From Nemophila menziesii (taxonomy: Eukaryota > Streptophyta > Magnoliopsida > Boraginales > Hydrophyllaceae): a stretch of DNA of 64,000 nt. The DNA is taken from positions 2,604,001 through 2,668,000 of the forward strand of contig JARWIR010000050.1 in NCBI GenBank assembly GCA_029959085.1. The letters are read 5' to 3'. The translations under genes were made by a program, and so were the position numbers. The notes below the pieces were generated by a model. That model did not search any database. It saw only the letters and a list, made by a program, of their open reading frames with translations, and was not told where the DNA came from. Shown one piece after another: positions 11,160 to 24,170 of the stretch (position 1 is the stretch's first letter; the number at the start of each line of letters is the position of its first letter).

Positions 11160-11953
11160 TGATGTCTCCATTTATGTGATATGATATTCTAGTCAAGAAA
11201 TATCATGTTAGGGGTGTTTATTGCTTAGTTTACGGATTTTCCCCATTTATTTATGTTTTACAATTTCTTGTCTAGTTTAGGTGTTTTGCTATTTGTATAG
11301 GTTTTGCGCATAATATGTGTGTTATTTGTGTAGAACTTAGGTATTTTGGAAGCTAATACACCCTGGGGTAATGATAAGAAGGGAAGAAACCAAGATTAAC
11401 CCTTAGTTATTGTGAATAAGGAAACTTTGAGCACTTTTGAGAAATAAAAGTTGAGCTAGTCAGCTTTGGAAACGTGTAGTATTTTCAATCTTGCAAAAAA
11501 TATACAAGGAATTTTAAGAAGCCCTTTATATTTAGAAAGGTATTTTAATTTAGGTCGCATGACCACTTATTTCAAGTCATTCATATCGATAACGAATAAT
11601 TCATGAATTATAAAAACTTGTTGGGCCAACAAGTCCACTAATTAAGGAAACAAGATCGAGTTGGATATAGACTCTAATACCTAGTCCTAATCTATAATTT
11701 CATGTCAGCTTCTATACATAATATATTTTACCATACGTTAATCATCCTTGCTCAGTCCCTAATAATTGATTACACCTAGAATCACAAGGATCAAGTGAGA
11801 CGAAGAGAAGAAGGAGCTAGGAAGCTGCTCATGCCATTCCAACACTTCCCTTTATTAGTTTTTAGAAATTAGTATAGTATTTTTATTAAATTTTGTCTTT
11901 TGAACATGAATATGATATTTTTAATTGATTGTTTTTCTTTCCTTAGTACGAAC
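11160..11953 (+). repeat. Plus-strand Athila LTR, truncated (unit 2)
   Basis: Same fragment as 3138-3897, without that copy's deletion. It ends at the same TACGAAC/ATATG junction with copia sequence, identical to unit 1. Confidence 0.8.
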
Positions 11954-12005
11954 ATATGTAAAGTTATATGAAGTAAATGATATTGCTATCTTTATCCTCA
12001 CTTGC

Positions 12006-12675
12006 GAGCGAAGTGACCTATCTTGTCACAATTATAGCATTTTACTTTACTCTCGTATTTCTTAAAAAAAACGTTTTTACCACCATTCTTGTTCTTCTTC
12101 GAAGCATGCTCATTTTTTTTTTCTCTTCCCATTGTTCATGCACTTAATGCCTGAACCTTTGTGGGAACTTGACTCAGCAATATATAAGTCTGATCCTGAG
12201 ACTTAACTGCATCAAGACGTTCATCTTGCAACCTCACATGATGAGAAACATCATCAAAAGTTATGATATGGTCATTTTAGAGTCAAGTTTATCTTCAAAT
12301 GCTCCCACTTATTTGAAAGAGATTGGTTGACAGCTTGAACCTGATGTTCATCAACAAGGTTATGACCTGCTGTCCAAGTTCCCTAATCATATTAGACATC
12401 TCCCAAAGATGTTTGGTTTGATTAGGAATCTTCTTGTAAGTGTCAAACTTAATGATCAATTGACTCGACTTAGTCATAGTTGTACCCTCGTACTTTTCAT
12501 TAAGAGCTTCCCACATCTCGTGAGCAGTGGGGTATTATTGACACTCATGGACAAGATCGTCATACATGGAGCTTATCAAGATGCATCTTGTAGTGAAATA
12601 TCTCTTTTTCCACTTCTCGTAAGCCTCCATGTCCCTTTTGTTTTGAGTTGTGATGCCTTCCTTAGGCTGAGCCAT
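12006..12675 (-). pseudogene. copia gag remnant (unit 2)
   Basis: Starts MAQPKEGITT at 12675. UBN2-type core MWEALNEKYEGTTMTKSSQL, with a CYNCDKIGHFARK knuckle near the left end followed by a stop in place of the final Cys. It shares the CQ-stop-YP nonsense codon with unit 1. Confidence 0.75.
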
Positions 12676-13243
12676 GACATTGTTAATAACCTCAAGAATT
12701 CTTGTTCCTCTAGAACATAATGTATTTTGAGTTTACCAGGGTATAGTTCTCACCATTCATTATGTCTCCTTTGAGATCATCAATGACGGTTGTCATTTTC
12801 TTATAAAGTAAAAGATTTTTCATTAGTATACATACAATTATTTAACTACCCAATGCTATTAATGCAAATAGAATGAATAAGAAAGATAACAAAATAAGTG
12901 ATAAAGAAAGTTCACTCTGTTCCCAAACATGAACCACCATATTTTGTTTGTCTTAATGATTCAATCAATTTCATTACTGCAAAAATTAAGTTCACCAAGT
13001 ACTCCCACTTACTCTAACATAAATAGAGTGAAAATGTATGAAAATAAACAACTAATAACAAAAAAAAAAAACTAGTTGAATTCATACATAAGTGAAATAC
13101 ATGTTCAATAAAGAAATAACTGAATCAAAGCAACTAACGCAATTCCTAACAAAGAGGATTTAAAAAAATTTGGAAAAACAAACCACTAAGCAAACTACCT
13201 ATTGCAAGTCCTAACTAGCATACGCCTTTCATATCCAAAACCT

Positions 13244-13793
13244 TTATTTAGGAATTGACTGCTCAAAGTTCACTTCCTCATAGAGTCTAATTGGAAAACA
13301 ATTATCAACACTATTAGTTCGATAATGTATTCCACAGTTGCACTGATCCGACCTAGTAGAACTATTATAGTGCCTCCACAAGTGAGATTCAGTCAAAGCA
13401 TAGACTAGCCACTCATATCTAGCTTGTCTCCCATGAACATAGTTCTCCGGAAAATCATACTCCCATAAGATTTCGATATCCCTCTTCATCTCTCTTGGTA
13501 GAGTTTTGTAAAGAACTTCAACCTTATGTCCTTCACATATGATATCACCCCAATTTATGACATTTTGAATCAATTGCCACATGTTACACTAGGGTGTGAT
13601 GAGGTTTCTTCTTATAACGGAGTGCTTTGATACTATTTTTCAAAGACTGTTTTTCTTTCGGTGTCCTTGCAACTTTTGGTCTATGGATCTCTGATGATCC
13701 ATTTGGATTTCTTACGTTCCTGTTGAGCCATCTGTACACTGTCAGTTGCTCAAGCCTTGCTGCTCGTGATCCCCTGGATGGTGTCAACACCAT
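13244..13793 (-). pseudogene. copia leader ORF, broken (unit 2)
   Basis: Starts MVLTPSRGSRAARLEQ at 13793 and stops at 13584 because of a CAA-to-TAA type change after HHTLV; the rest (13582-13244) remains open. A 10-bp deletion relative to 61735-61750 is shared with unit 1. Confidence 0.5.
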
Positions 13794-13921
13794 TTTTCTA
13801 CATATAGAAAAAATTAAGAACGGTAAAAATAATACATCAAAATCGATTAGGAAACAAGAAAAAATAATAATAGTATCTTTCCAGAAACTTTAGTCATTAA
13901 CAATAATTTAAGTTAGCAAAT

Positions 13922-14098
13922 TTGGTAAGGCTACTAGTCACTTAACCAGGTGGTCTGGGTTCGAATCCCTTAACATGCATTCTTATATTCTTAAAAAAAT
14001 TAAGTCCGAAAAAAATATAAAAAAAAACCAGCGGCCCCAAATTTCAAGTAAAACAGTCCAAATTAATCCAAAAAGTTTGGTTAAAGGCCCAAAAAAAA
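13922..14098 (+). repeat. SINE-like element with B box (unit 2)
   Basis: TTGGTAAGGCTACTAG, then ACCAGGTGG and the B box GGTTCGAATCC (13958-13968), followed by A-rich sequence. It lies in the copia leader just downstream of the primer site on the element's minus strand. The A box is weak and no clear target duplication is seen. Confidence 0.4.
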
Positions 14099-14188
14099 AT
14101 TAAGCTCTCTTCTATTTTTTTTTTACTGATCGACCAAAAAGATTAATGCAAAAAAAAAACTTCAATCGTATATTCACTTGGGTAACAT

Positions 14189-14200
14189 GCTCTGATACCA
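14189..14200 (-). promoter_or_regulatory. copia primer binding site (tRNA-iMet), unit 2
   Basis: Minus-strand TGGTATCAGAGC, adjacent to the LTR edge at 14203. Confidence 0.85.
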
Positions 14201-14202
14201 AT

Positions 14203-14924
14203 TGTTACACTTGAATATAAACAAGAAGGTTTATTAGACAAACCTTATACGCAGCGGATTGGAATGAAGAGTCCTGAATTTAGCCTTTTTTTTTTTGGTT
14301 ACATGGGTTCCGGGCTTGCTTACGCGCACCCGACTTATCCCACGGAGATATACATGCTTCCCCATATATATTCTCATGGTAAATCAGAACTAGGTGACCC
14401 ATGTTCAGGGAGGGGTGGTGGTCCTTGTACCTCTCACTTTACACCCGTTAGGGTGGGGATTCGAACCTTGGACCTCCCCTTTAAGTGCTGAAGAAATAGC
14501 AAGGCTCTGTCCAGTTGAGCTAACCCAACTGGTTGAATTTAGCCTTCTTGTAATTGATTGAATGAGAATGAATGAATCGCTTCTGCTATTTGGTCGTAAG
14601 TTTAATTACTAGAACTAAACCTTTTGTTTTCACCACCTAAATGTCTCAGAATTATCTATTGTGTGTTATTGATTTGGAGAGAAAAGAATTGTACGCTTAG
14701 TTGTGTTGTCTGTTTTGTTGTGATTTTGTGAGAAAGAAAGGCTCTATTTATAGAGCTGGAGAGTTGGTTTATTGCCTGTAAATAAACCACTCTACCACTT
14801 TCTCCATTTGCTCCACTTCCTCCACCATCAAAGTGGGAAGTTATCTTTGATAACTTCCTGTACGCTCATGTCTTTCCCATCATGGGTGACATGGGATAAA
14901 AATATTTATTTTTTATTTCTTTCA
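14203..14924 (-). repeat. copia 5' LTR with full SINE insertion (unit 2)
   Basis: 722 bp. Removing the 249-bp SINE and 10-bp duplication gives 463 bp, matching the 3' LTR length at 47077-47539. Confidence 0.85.
14286..14534 (-). repeat. tRNA-derived SINE, near full length
   Basis: Minus-strand SINE, about 249 bp. The A box TAGCTCAACTGG is at 14522-14511, the B box GGTTCGAATCC at 14467-14457, and an A-tail appears as T(11+) at 14286-14297. It is flanked by perfect 10-bp duplications GAATTTAGCC (14276-14285 and 14535-14544). It is absent from the other copia LTR (47077), as expected for a post-insertion event. Short non-autonomous retroposon, mobilised by a LINE. Confidence 0.88.
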
Positions 14925-15385
14925 TCTTCTTATTTCCATGTACATCTTCTTTTCTTTACTTATTTATCTCGACTTGGTCTCTAAGTAATTACCATATATC
15001 TTTTAAAGCTTCGCAATAAATAAATAATTAAACCGCATATGCTTAAAAAGAATAAATCAAGAAATCAAGAAATAGAATTAGGAAAGTGCACTCTAAAAAT
15101 AGAAACTCGAGTAGAAACCTTTCCTAACACACTAAAATACACTAAGACTTTAATTCTCACTTCTCCTCCTTGGATTGGTCTTTCATGAAATTCAAGAACC
15201 TATTAACTTTGCACTAAAAACAATCAAATTTACACACAAAAGCTCATAAAACGCAAATAGTCAATTTCCAGGGGGAGAAAGTGCAATATGATCAAATACG
15301 CATAAAAGTCTGTCAAATAAGTCATTTATTCACCTAAAAGTATGTCTCCACAGGGCCAATAATTAGAACAAATAGGGAGGCATCA
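14925..15385 (-). repeat. Athila 5' LTR, outer part (LTR-A, unit 2)
   Basis: Same as 6677-7136. It ends GGGAGGCATCA at 15385, followed by ATGGG at 15386-15390. Confidence 0.8.
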
Positions 15386-16513
15386 ATGGGGGATTATGCC
15401 TCTTTGGATGTGAAGTATTTACCTCTTTGGCTATGTAACTAGTTAAGCCTGTCAGTCAATAATTGACATTACACGGGTATTACCTAAGTCTGTATTCAAA
15501 CCCCCCCGTCAGATATCACTTTTGCCACTAAAGTGAATATCTCAAATACTAAAAGCTATATCTAGTTGTACCGAAAAGAAATAGTAATTAAGAAATCCCA
15601 ATTCAATTTTAATCATGAAAATCCCAATATTAAAACTCAATTCAATTTTAATCATGAAAATCCCAATATCAAAACATAGAATAAATTAATTAGGGTTCAT
15701 CCCTTTATTTCGATTCTCAAGTATATGAAAGTTTATCTCATAATAAAATTAAAGACTGAAATTAAATAAATAAAAGACATCATATTCAATTTCAAAAAAG
15801 AAATAGATAACCTGAAGGTTTGGTTGGCTGTTGTTGGAATAACATAATTCATCCAGCTCTAGCTTTTCCTCTGCCTTCTTGCTCCGACTTGAAAATATGA
15901 AGCCTCTGATGTAATTCTCTAAAATGTGTGTAAAAAGGAGGCTAAAAGGTCTATTTATGCTATTAAATTCGGATTAGGGCTTATGTTAAGAGCATTAGGT
16001 CAAATTATAAAAAGCCCAAGCTCGTATTCTTCTTTAATTCCTGTAATTGGTGTACAACCCTTAGTAAAACAACTATAACTTTTGCATATCAACTCTAAAT
16101 GGTCTTGTTCCAGTTGCTCAATAATAAATAAAACCTATTTCACGGCCCAAAGGCGGAATCCACTCCTAAGTAGCCCAAAAACAGCAATTAGTAACAACCT
16201 TATAGATCTGCAACTTCTCTAGCAAATTCTTTGGAAATTCTTCTCTTGCCTTTAGCTCCTGTGCTTGATCTAAGACATTAATTCTGGATTTTCATCCTTG
16301 TATTGGTTCTACATAGTATCCATAGACCTAAGAAACTTATACTAAAAACAAACAAATTAACGCACAAAAGCACTAAAAATGCAAATAGTCTAATTCCAAG
16401 GGGATAAAGTGTAATATGACGAAATAAGCATAAAAGTCAATCAAATAAGTCGAATATTCACCTAAAGTGATGTCTCCTAAGGGCTAATATTTAGAACAAA
16501 TAGGGAAACATCA
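15386..16513 (-). repeat. Athila-type LTR-B (units 2/3 border)
   Basis: Copy of 7137-8265, ending GGGAAACATCA at 16513. Confidence 0.75.
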
Positions 16514-17693
16514 CAAACATATACCCATGTCAAGTTCAAGATATTTTTATATGGCCGTTCCAGAAGAATGGGACATTTTCCACAATGACAGGGAATCAAG
16601 TCATAACCGATACACAAATACATCACTCACCACAAACCTCAACCTACCTACAAATAGAAAATCCGCAAATCTGAATTGTCATTTGGAGATCGAATGTTCC
16701 AACTAAGGTACGAAATTTCATATGGAAAGCATGTACCAATGCCAGCCCGACAAACTATAATCTATACTAAATACGATGTGCTGACACTAAGGACTGTTCA
16801 TGGTGTATACAACAGCCGGAAAATACTGAACACTTATTTCTGACATGTACAATATCTCAGATTATTTGGCCAGGTTTGGCCCTCCAAATCCAGATAATAG
16901 AACTTGGGATCCAAAATCTCAGCTCTTGAGTTCTAACAATAGCTTAAACTTATAGCCAAGGAGGATGGGATTCAGGACTGCGGAAGCGTACATACTACTT
17001 CACATATGGAAAATTTGGAAAGAGAAGATGAAAAGTATGCACGAAAACATACCTATAGACTGTGAAGATGTACTTTTTTATTACTAATAAAGCTATGCGG
17101 GAGTTGTTCGGAGAATCTTGTCAAAGGAGACAACAAAATCCACCAGTCACGAGCGAAGTAGGCCAGGAACACGATCCATGCATAGCAGACCAATCTGATA
17201 TTCAATGGTAATGCGATGCATCATACACATACCCAAATAACAATATGGGTATCAGTATAGTACAACATCATAAAGGAACATGTATTACCCTTGAGACTGC
17301 AAAATAATCAAATGTTCCTCCGCGCTAGAAGGGGAGGCACAATCTGTACTAGAAGCTACAACACGAGGAAAGGAATTCCCGAACGAAAGGAAAACTATTT
17401 TCTCAGATAACCTTGAACCAATTCAAGGTATAGAGCAACTGTCAGTGGCAAGCTGGACAATCCACCCTATAATTAAGGAAATACTAAGGCAAGCTACTCT
17501 CGGAGGACCAATTTGCTTACAACATCTCGCAAGACGTTTCAACGATAGGGCGGACAGACTTGCAAAGAACGCTAGACAGAGGGTGATCACGTGCTCGTAA
17601 TGGGATTTAGCAACAATGAGCGACGTTTTCTGCAAATTAGGGTTATGATAGATTCTTCAAGTATAGGGGACTGTAATCACCCGACAAAAAAAT
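16514..17693 (+). pseudogene. LINE zf-RVT/RNase H remnant (unit 3)
   Basis: Third copy of the LINE C-terminal remnant, with the same broken frame and a few private substitutions. Confidence 0.8.
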
Positions 17694-18141
17694 GGGACAT
17701 AACAAATATAAATATATTAAGTGTGCAACATTGATTAATGATGGGAAAAATGATATTTCAAAGGATCATTTGAAAGAATTTTAAATTTTAATGATCAATT
17801 TAAAGAAAGTCTTACAAATCAGAAACCATTCAAAGTATTTTTAAAGTTTCAGGATCAATTCGATAAAATCTATAAATTAGAAACCATTTAGGGAATCTCT
17901 CCTACCTTAAAAAGGAACTCCAAAATAAATGTTTGTTTAAATTGATAATTAATGATAAATTTCAATTAATTTAAAAGGTAAAGGAATAATTTTTGGTTAT
18001 ACAATTAGGTAAAAAGGCATAAAAATCAATCCTTTTTAGCTGGAGCAGTTATTGAAAAAGTTGACAATAAATAATATTTATCAATAATGTATTGTCATTA
18101 TCTGTTTTAAATACCATTACCATACTTTCTCACATTTTTCC

Positions 18142-18148
18142 TATATAT
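18142..18148 (+). promoter_or_regulatory. TATA box of two-exon gene, copy 3
   Basis: TATATAT, 69 bases upstream of the ATG at 18217. Confidence 0.5.
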
Positions 18149-18216
18149 GTACTTGACTCCACATTCAAGATATACACTCAAATATTTACTAACATCCTGT
18201 TTTCTTTTGTATAGTT

Positions 18217-18811
18217 ATGTCTTCTGATGCTTTAGCCTCTGCTGCCTCAAAGAGAATAAGTCAAGCTATGCAAGATATTAGTCGTGGAAAAGAACATGCC
18301 TCATCGGCGTTTGAAGATGAAGATCTGAACCCGAAGCTGGCAAATCTCGTATCCCTGCTTAAGACGAAGGCTACAGTTCATAAAGAAGGGGTCATTAATT
18401 ATAATGTCGAGTTGCCTAAGACCTTCCCTGAATCTTATATGCCTAATTCTTATGATCAGATGGGGCTTATGCTCAATCACATGATCGGGCTGGTAATGTT
18501 TTAAAACTTTAATTAACGTATTATTCTTTATCCTTAGGTTTTACCCTTGTTTTTAATTTTAGGGTATGGATTGTCGAGACTTCCTAAATTTACCTAGTCC
18601 TCCTATACCTTTGGCCGAGGCAGACCAACTGTGCGAAAAGACTGACTTGCTCGAGGCAATAGTAGAGAGCCTAGTAGCCTTAGCTAAGAAGAAGAAAGAG
18701 AGAGCTACTGAAAAGGAAGGTTTTATTTCTAAGGTTATAGAGGAATTTAATGTTCCAAACGAGTTCAGGAAGATGGCGGAGGATATTGTTGGGTTTTGTT
18801 TCGATAAATGA
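18217..18811 (+). CDS. Unknown two-exon gene, copy 3 (174 aa)
   Basis: Exons 18217-18492 and 18563-18811; intron 18493-18562. The protein agrees with copy 2 in exon 2 and with copy 1 at two exon 1 positions (SSDAL, NYNVE). This mixture suggests either that copy 3 is closest to the ancestor or that copies exchange sequence. All splice sites and the stop are kept. Confidence 0.6.
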
Positions 18812-19407
18812 CTTCATATTGGCTTATAGTTGTTTTTTGTAACAAATATTATTGTTATGTATTTTTATCTTTTATGAACTTGCTTTGATGAACTTTTAAA
18901 CTTATTGATGAAATAAACACATATCTTCTTGGAAATGTTCAAGAGGAATTTCTAGGAATAGTTAGTAGATTATTTCTACCCCAAAGATTTCATCGAGACC
19001 CTATAATCTCTACTATTGTTAATTTACCTAATTCACCCTTCTTCATAGTAATATTGATCAATTTTTCTGTTTTGTGGGTCATTGCGTTTTCTCGTATTTA
19101 TGTGAGATATCAATATGAACTTGTTCCTACGGAGAGCAACACATCCAAAATAGTGTAAGTAATATATATATATATATATATATATGTTTTTCTTGAGTAG
19201 TTAATTAAATTTCCTTTTATCATCCTTACTTTTTTAATATATTGGACACTTTCATAACCTATTACTAAATTGGAATATCAATCATCACGGATATGATACT
19301 GTTCTTCCTACTTTATTACTTTGAGTTACCCCTACACTTGTGGTAAGTTTACTCTCTCGTGGGTGTATATCATATCACTATTGAGGGGAGACCAATATAG
19401 TAAGTCT
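18812..19407 (+). other. 3' flank of gene copy 3
   Basis: Carries several more substitutions than units 1 and 2 share with each other, and a long (AT)n tract near 19163-19184. No coding sequence. It runs to the start of the complete Athila LTR. Confidence 0.5.
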
Positions 19408-20980
19408 TGATGTCTCCATTTATGTGAGATGATATTCTAGTCAAGAAATATCATGTTAGGGGTGTTTATTGCTTAGTTTACGGATTTTCCCCATTTATTT
19501 ATGTTTTACAATTTCTTGTCTAGTTTAGGTGTTTTGCTATTTGTAGAGGTTTTGCGCATAATTTGTGTAGAACTTAGGTATTTTGGAAGCTAATACACCC
19601 TGGGCTAATGATAAGAAGGGAAGGAACCAAGATTAACCCTTACTTATGGTGAAAAAGGAAACTTTGAGCACTTTTGAGAAATAAAGGTTGAGCTAGTCAG
19701 CTTTGGAAACGTGTAGTATTTTCAATCTTGCAAAAAATATACAAGGAATTTTAAGAAGCCCTTTATATTTAGAAAGGTGTTTTAATTTAGGTCGCAGGAC
19801 CACTTATTTCAAGTCATTCATATCGATAACAAATAATTCATGAATTATAAAAACTCGTTGGGCCAACAAGTCCACTAATTAAGGAAACAAGATCGAGTTG
19901 GATATAGTCGTAATCTCTAATTTCATGTCAACTTCTATACATAATATATTTTACCATACGTTAATCATCCTTGCTCAGTCCCTAATAATTGATTACACCT
20001 AGAATCACAAGGATCAAGTGAGACGAAGAGAAGAAGGAGCTAGGAAGCTGCTCATGCCATTCCAACACTTCCCTTTATTAGTTTTTAGAAATTAGTATAG
20101 TATTTTTATTCTATTTTGTCTTTTGAACATGAATATGATATTTTTAATTGATTGTTTTTCTTTCCTTAGTACGAACTAATTCTATTCCGCTTGAGAATAG
20201 CTTATGGATATGAACCTTACACTTGTTTTATGCTTTATTGAATTTGGGATTTATGTTTAAATGAATTATTCGTGATAGCTCTGTATTTTGTGTTTGATGT
20301 AATGTTTGTAGTTCTTGCTATGCGTAAAGTATGGTATTACCCCCATTAGTAGTTGAATTATCACCCTAGAGGGGGATTCAATTACAAAAAATGCCACATA
20401 ATCATCTAGTGTGCAGTAGTCATCTTGTCAGGCTTGCCTAACCAGATATACAATAGGGTTTTATATTATCACCTCTCATTGCATAGGATCCATATACCCT
20501 AGTCCCTTGGTAGTGTTTAGGTTGCTTCCTAAGTTACCTTGATGTGATTTAGGAGGAATTTTGAAAAAACTGGTATTCGTTATATAGCAAAGAATTCTCC
20601 CTTAGACATTAAATATAGAACAAGGCTAGTGGGGATTAATTGCTAGTTCTTGAGCTAAACTCTCATAAGTCTTCTCTTTTGTATTTTATTTTCCTGTTTT
20701 TAATTCAAGTGTTAGTTTAATTATAGTTAATTGTTTTAGAGTTAAAAACAAAACAAATATTTCTGTGTCTTGTGCATTATTTTAACACTTTCATCTAGTT
20801 CACTTAGTATTAGCACTATTTACAAATTTACTTTCGTAGTCCCTGAGATCGATGTATGTTTTACTTACACATTACTTGCAAACGAGCCTTTCACTTGCAA
20901 AGAGTTTATCGTAGTTGTCTGAGAAGTGCGTATTTTATTACCTTATTTATTCGTTATTTTATCACACCTTTGCCCCTTCC
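19408..20980 (+). repeat. Athila 5' LTR of the decayed element
   Basis: TGATGTCTCC start. Its end is judged from the PBS-like sequence that follows; the terminal CA has decayed to ...CCTTCC. Its first half is the fragment seen at 3138-3897 and 11160-11953. About 1.57 kb. Confidence 0.7.
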
Positions 20981-20987
20981 GAGTTTT

Positions 20988-21001
20988 TGGTGCCATTGTC
21001 G
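20988..21001 (+). promoter_or_regulatory. Degenerate primer binding site (tRNA-Asp type)
   Basis: TGGTGCCATTGTCG, a decayed version of TGGCGCCGCTGCCGGGG seen intact at 54735. The position right after the LTR supports the call. Confidence 0.55.
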
Positions 21002-21339
21002 TGTATTTTAATGTTAGTTTCGTGTTTTTACCTGGTGTTTCAGTTTTAGTTATTCTATTTCACTCCTCGGTCCATTAATGTTTGTCATACTTTTTTCACA
21101 CAAATTAAGAAAAACAATTAATTTCCTCTATTTTCCACTAAACTACCCTCAACCAACTAAGTAAGTGTATTTAATGATGATAAGCTTACGAATATTAGAT
21201 AAGGATAAAATTGGTAGAAAGTGTATAAAAGTTCATTGGTATCTTAAATGGACAACGTTTTGTGGACACCCTACTTTTATAAATTGTGACAAACATTGAT
21301 GGACGGAGGGAATACGCTTTTCATTTTGTTTTTGATCAT

Positions 21340-24170
21340 TTCAGGTTATTCGGATGGCTATTCAAAAAATATAGGACTTCCAATTACGTTCAGAGTGAAA
21401 CCCGTGGGGATTCGCACTCCAGATATACAAGCCCTACGATTTAGGTAGTTTAGTTGCGCTATGCAACAAGATCTGGTCTGTTCTGTTCAGCAATTCATGT
21501 TGATTTGCAATGCTACATCACTGAAGGTGTCAAAAGGATCAAATGTACTAGGTCATGTTTCAATTCTTCTTAAACAGAGGTGTGAGTGATTGGTATGATG
21601 ACCAACACCAAGATTATATCCCAATCTGGGATAAGCTCCAACATAAATTCCTCAACCAATTTCATCTTATAAGTAGGCGACTGAAAGAAATGTTGGAATT
21701 TGAGAATTTCACACAAGAAGAGGAGGACAGTTTTGGTAAAGCATGGATGAAGTTTACAGAAGATAAATCAAGGTGCCCATTACATGTATCCTTGACAGAG
21801 TATCAATTAACCATGTTTTATAGAGGACTCAACAATGAATCTCAAGAAATTTTTTATAACCTCGGGGGAAGAAATTTTTTTTTGATGACCTCCGAGGAAG
21901 CTAAGATGGCCATAGAGAAAATTGTCGAAACTGAAAGAAGTTGGCCATCACCAGAAGATACTCACCAAAAGTCAGCTCTGTTCAGGAAACTAGGCTCGAA
22001 AAGTGTAATAAACAACTAGTGGAATCAACTACACTGATAGGAGGGAATTCTAAGAAAGCAGCCCAAGTAAGCAATGATGACAAAGCACATGGTTGTTCAG
22101 GTTGTGTTATGAGCGATCAGGATACGGAAATTTTTGAAAATAGGTTCCAAGGACTTTCAAAGCTTATCGTATGATCTATCACCTGAATGGACCAACGCAC
22201 ATTCAAGGAACCAAATCCCAACAAAAAAATCAACAAAAGGTCAAGGCAATCTATATCAGCCTCGACCTCAAACGAGAATCTATCAAGCTCAACCACAACT
22301 ATTCTATCAAAAAAATTTGAGCTATGGAGTGCAAACTCCACCACATCCCGCATACGAGCCATATGCGGCAAATTTCATGCAACAGGCAGGTCCTGCTTCT
22401 CCTCAACCCCCTAGAAACATATTTAAACAAAAATGGCTATGCTACCAAAAATTAGAGGGAGAGAATGCAAGGAATAATCAGAGAAGTTTTCACGGACAAT
22501 CAATCACATTAAAACAATTGGAAAGTCAAGTATCACAGCTCACAAATCTATTTTAATCTAGACCTATTGGTTAACTCCCGAGCAATACTATAAATCCAAA
22601 ATAAGATGCATAAAGCGATTGGATTAAGATTTGGGAAACGATTACCTCCTCTAGTATTTATAGAGAAAAAACAAGCAAATGATTCAATACCGATTCCGAA
22701 AAAGGTGGTTGAAGATATAGTTGAACACAAAGTCGAGGAGGTAGTTGAACCGGTGTTAGCTAATATGGAGAAAGTAGCGGAAAAGAAGAAATATTTATTG
22801 GTGAACAAAACTCGTCCTCCACCACCATTCTTGTCATGTGTCAAGATTAAGAACAATGAGAAAGAATTCAAGAGGTTCATATACTTGGTGAGTAAGCTAT
22901 AGATTAACATACCGTTTGAAGAAGTTGTTATGAGGATGCCCAAATATCTAAAATTTCTAAAAGACATCTATTCCAAAAATAGAGGTATGAATATAGGGAA
23001 CTGGTTGGTCTACCTAATGAGTGTCGTTGTATATGCCAAAGCAAGTTTCCACCAAAGTTGAAGGATTCCAGAAGTTTCACGATACATATAGCCACTAGTG
23101 AGGGATGGACCGGGAAAGCATTGTGTTACTTAGGCGCGAGTATCAATCTCAAGCGAAAGTCATTATTCAAGAAACTTAATATATGGGAAGATGGACCTAC
23201 TACTATGGTCTTGCAAATAGAGGATCGGTCTATCTACTAACATGAAAGTAAAATTGAAGATATTTTAGTTAAAGATGGTGGTTTTATATTTCCATGTGGT
23301 TTTGTTATTCTTGACTATGACGCGGATAAGAATGTCCCCATCATCTTGGGTAGACAATTCTTAGCCACAGGGCGTACACTTATTGATGCTAAGAATGGTG
23401 AATTGATCATTATGATACAAGATTAATAGGTGAAATTCAATGTGTTTAAAGCTATGAAGTTTCCAAATTCGCAAGATGATTGTGTACGCATGACATGATT
23501 CATATTTATGCAAGAAGCATACAATGAAACAAGTTGATGACATCTTAAAGGCAGCCTTCGCACTTGAATCGCCAGAGTTGTACGATGATTTAGCCGATGT
23601 TGTAGGTTCACTTAATTAAGAAAGTTTAAGACATAAGGTGAAAGGTTACGAACGAATCCGCGAGGCAGGGGATATTGAACCAGCAAATAAACCATCCATA
23701 GTATGTCCTTTTGTTATCGGGGAGAAACCACTCCCAAACCATTTGTGGCATACCTACGTAGGTACAAACAATAATTTGCTTTTTATTATTTTGGCTGACC
23801 TTTCAAGTCCTCAAGAAGATAAGATCCTACGTGTGCTTAGAGCCAACAAATAGGCAACTGGGTGGACAATCGCCGATATAAAATACATTAGTCCTACCAT
23901 TTTCGAACATAATATCATTCTTGAAGATAAAATATTGTGATCTATAGAGGGGCAAAGAAGACTCATGCGCGCAATGAAAGAGGTGGTAAGAAAAGAGGTG
24001 ATCAAGTTGTTAGATGCGGGAATCATCTTCTCGGTATCAAACAGTGAATGGGTTAGTCCAGTAGAGCGTGTTCTAAAGAAAAGAGGTATGACTGCCATCC
24101 TTAATGAAAATAATGAATCCCTTTCAACAATAACAGTTGTGGGTGGAGATTTTGCATAGATTACCGCAAT
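21340..24170 (+). pseudogene. Athila gag and protease remnant
   Basis: Gag matrix/capsid-like sequence includes MFQFFLNRGVSDWYD (21555) and AMFYRGL-type LTMFYRGLNNESQE (about 21810), homologous to the gags at 55370 and 45200. The CCHC knuckle has decayed (GCSGC near 22090). The protease region has GKALCYLGASINL near 23115, where the catalytic Asp context (D-L/V-G) is now YLG, then FVILDYDADKNVPIILGRQF (about 23300). Stops and frameshifts are frequent throughout. Confidence 0.75.

Larger units (their letters stand above)
11954..14924 (-). mobile_element. Ty1/copia element, 5' half only (unit 2)
   Basis: Same partial element as in unit 1: gag remnant (12675 leftward, with the nonsense codon near 12540), leader ORF (13793-13244, broken near 13583), primer site (14189-14200), and 5' LTR (14203-14924). 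It ends in TCTTC at 14925-14929. Confidence 0.85.
7986..16233. repeat. Tandem higher-order unit 2 (about 8.25 kb)
   Basis: Second copy of the unit, 8248 bp, in the same orientation and with the same internal order as unit 1. It shares with unit 1 the exact LTR-to-copia junction (at 11953) and a nonsense codon in the copia gag, so the two arose from one already rearranged ancestor. It keeps the fuller SINE (14286-14534) that is half deleted in unit 1. Confidence 0.93.

Noticed and set aside
14457..14522. tRNA gene
   Set aside because: A and B boxes are present, but there is no cloverleaf. Flanking duplications and an A-tail show a SINE.
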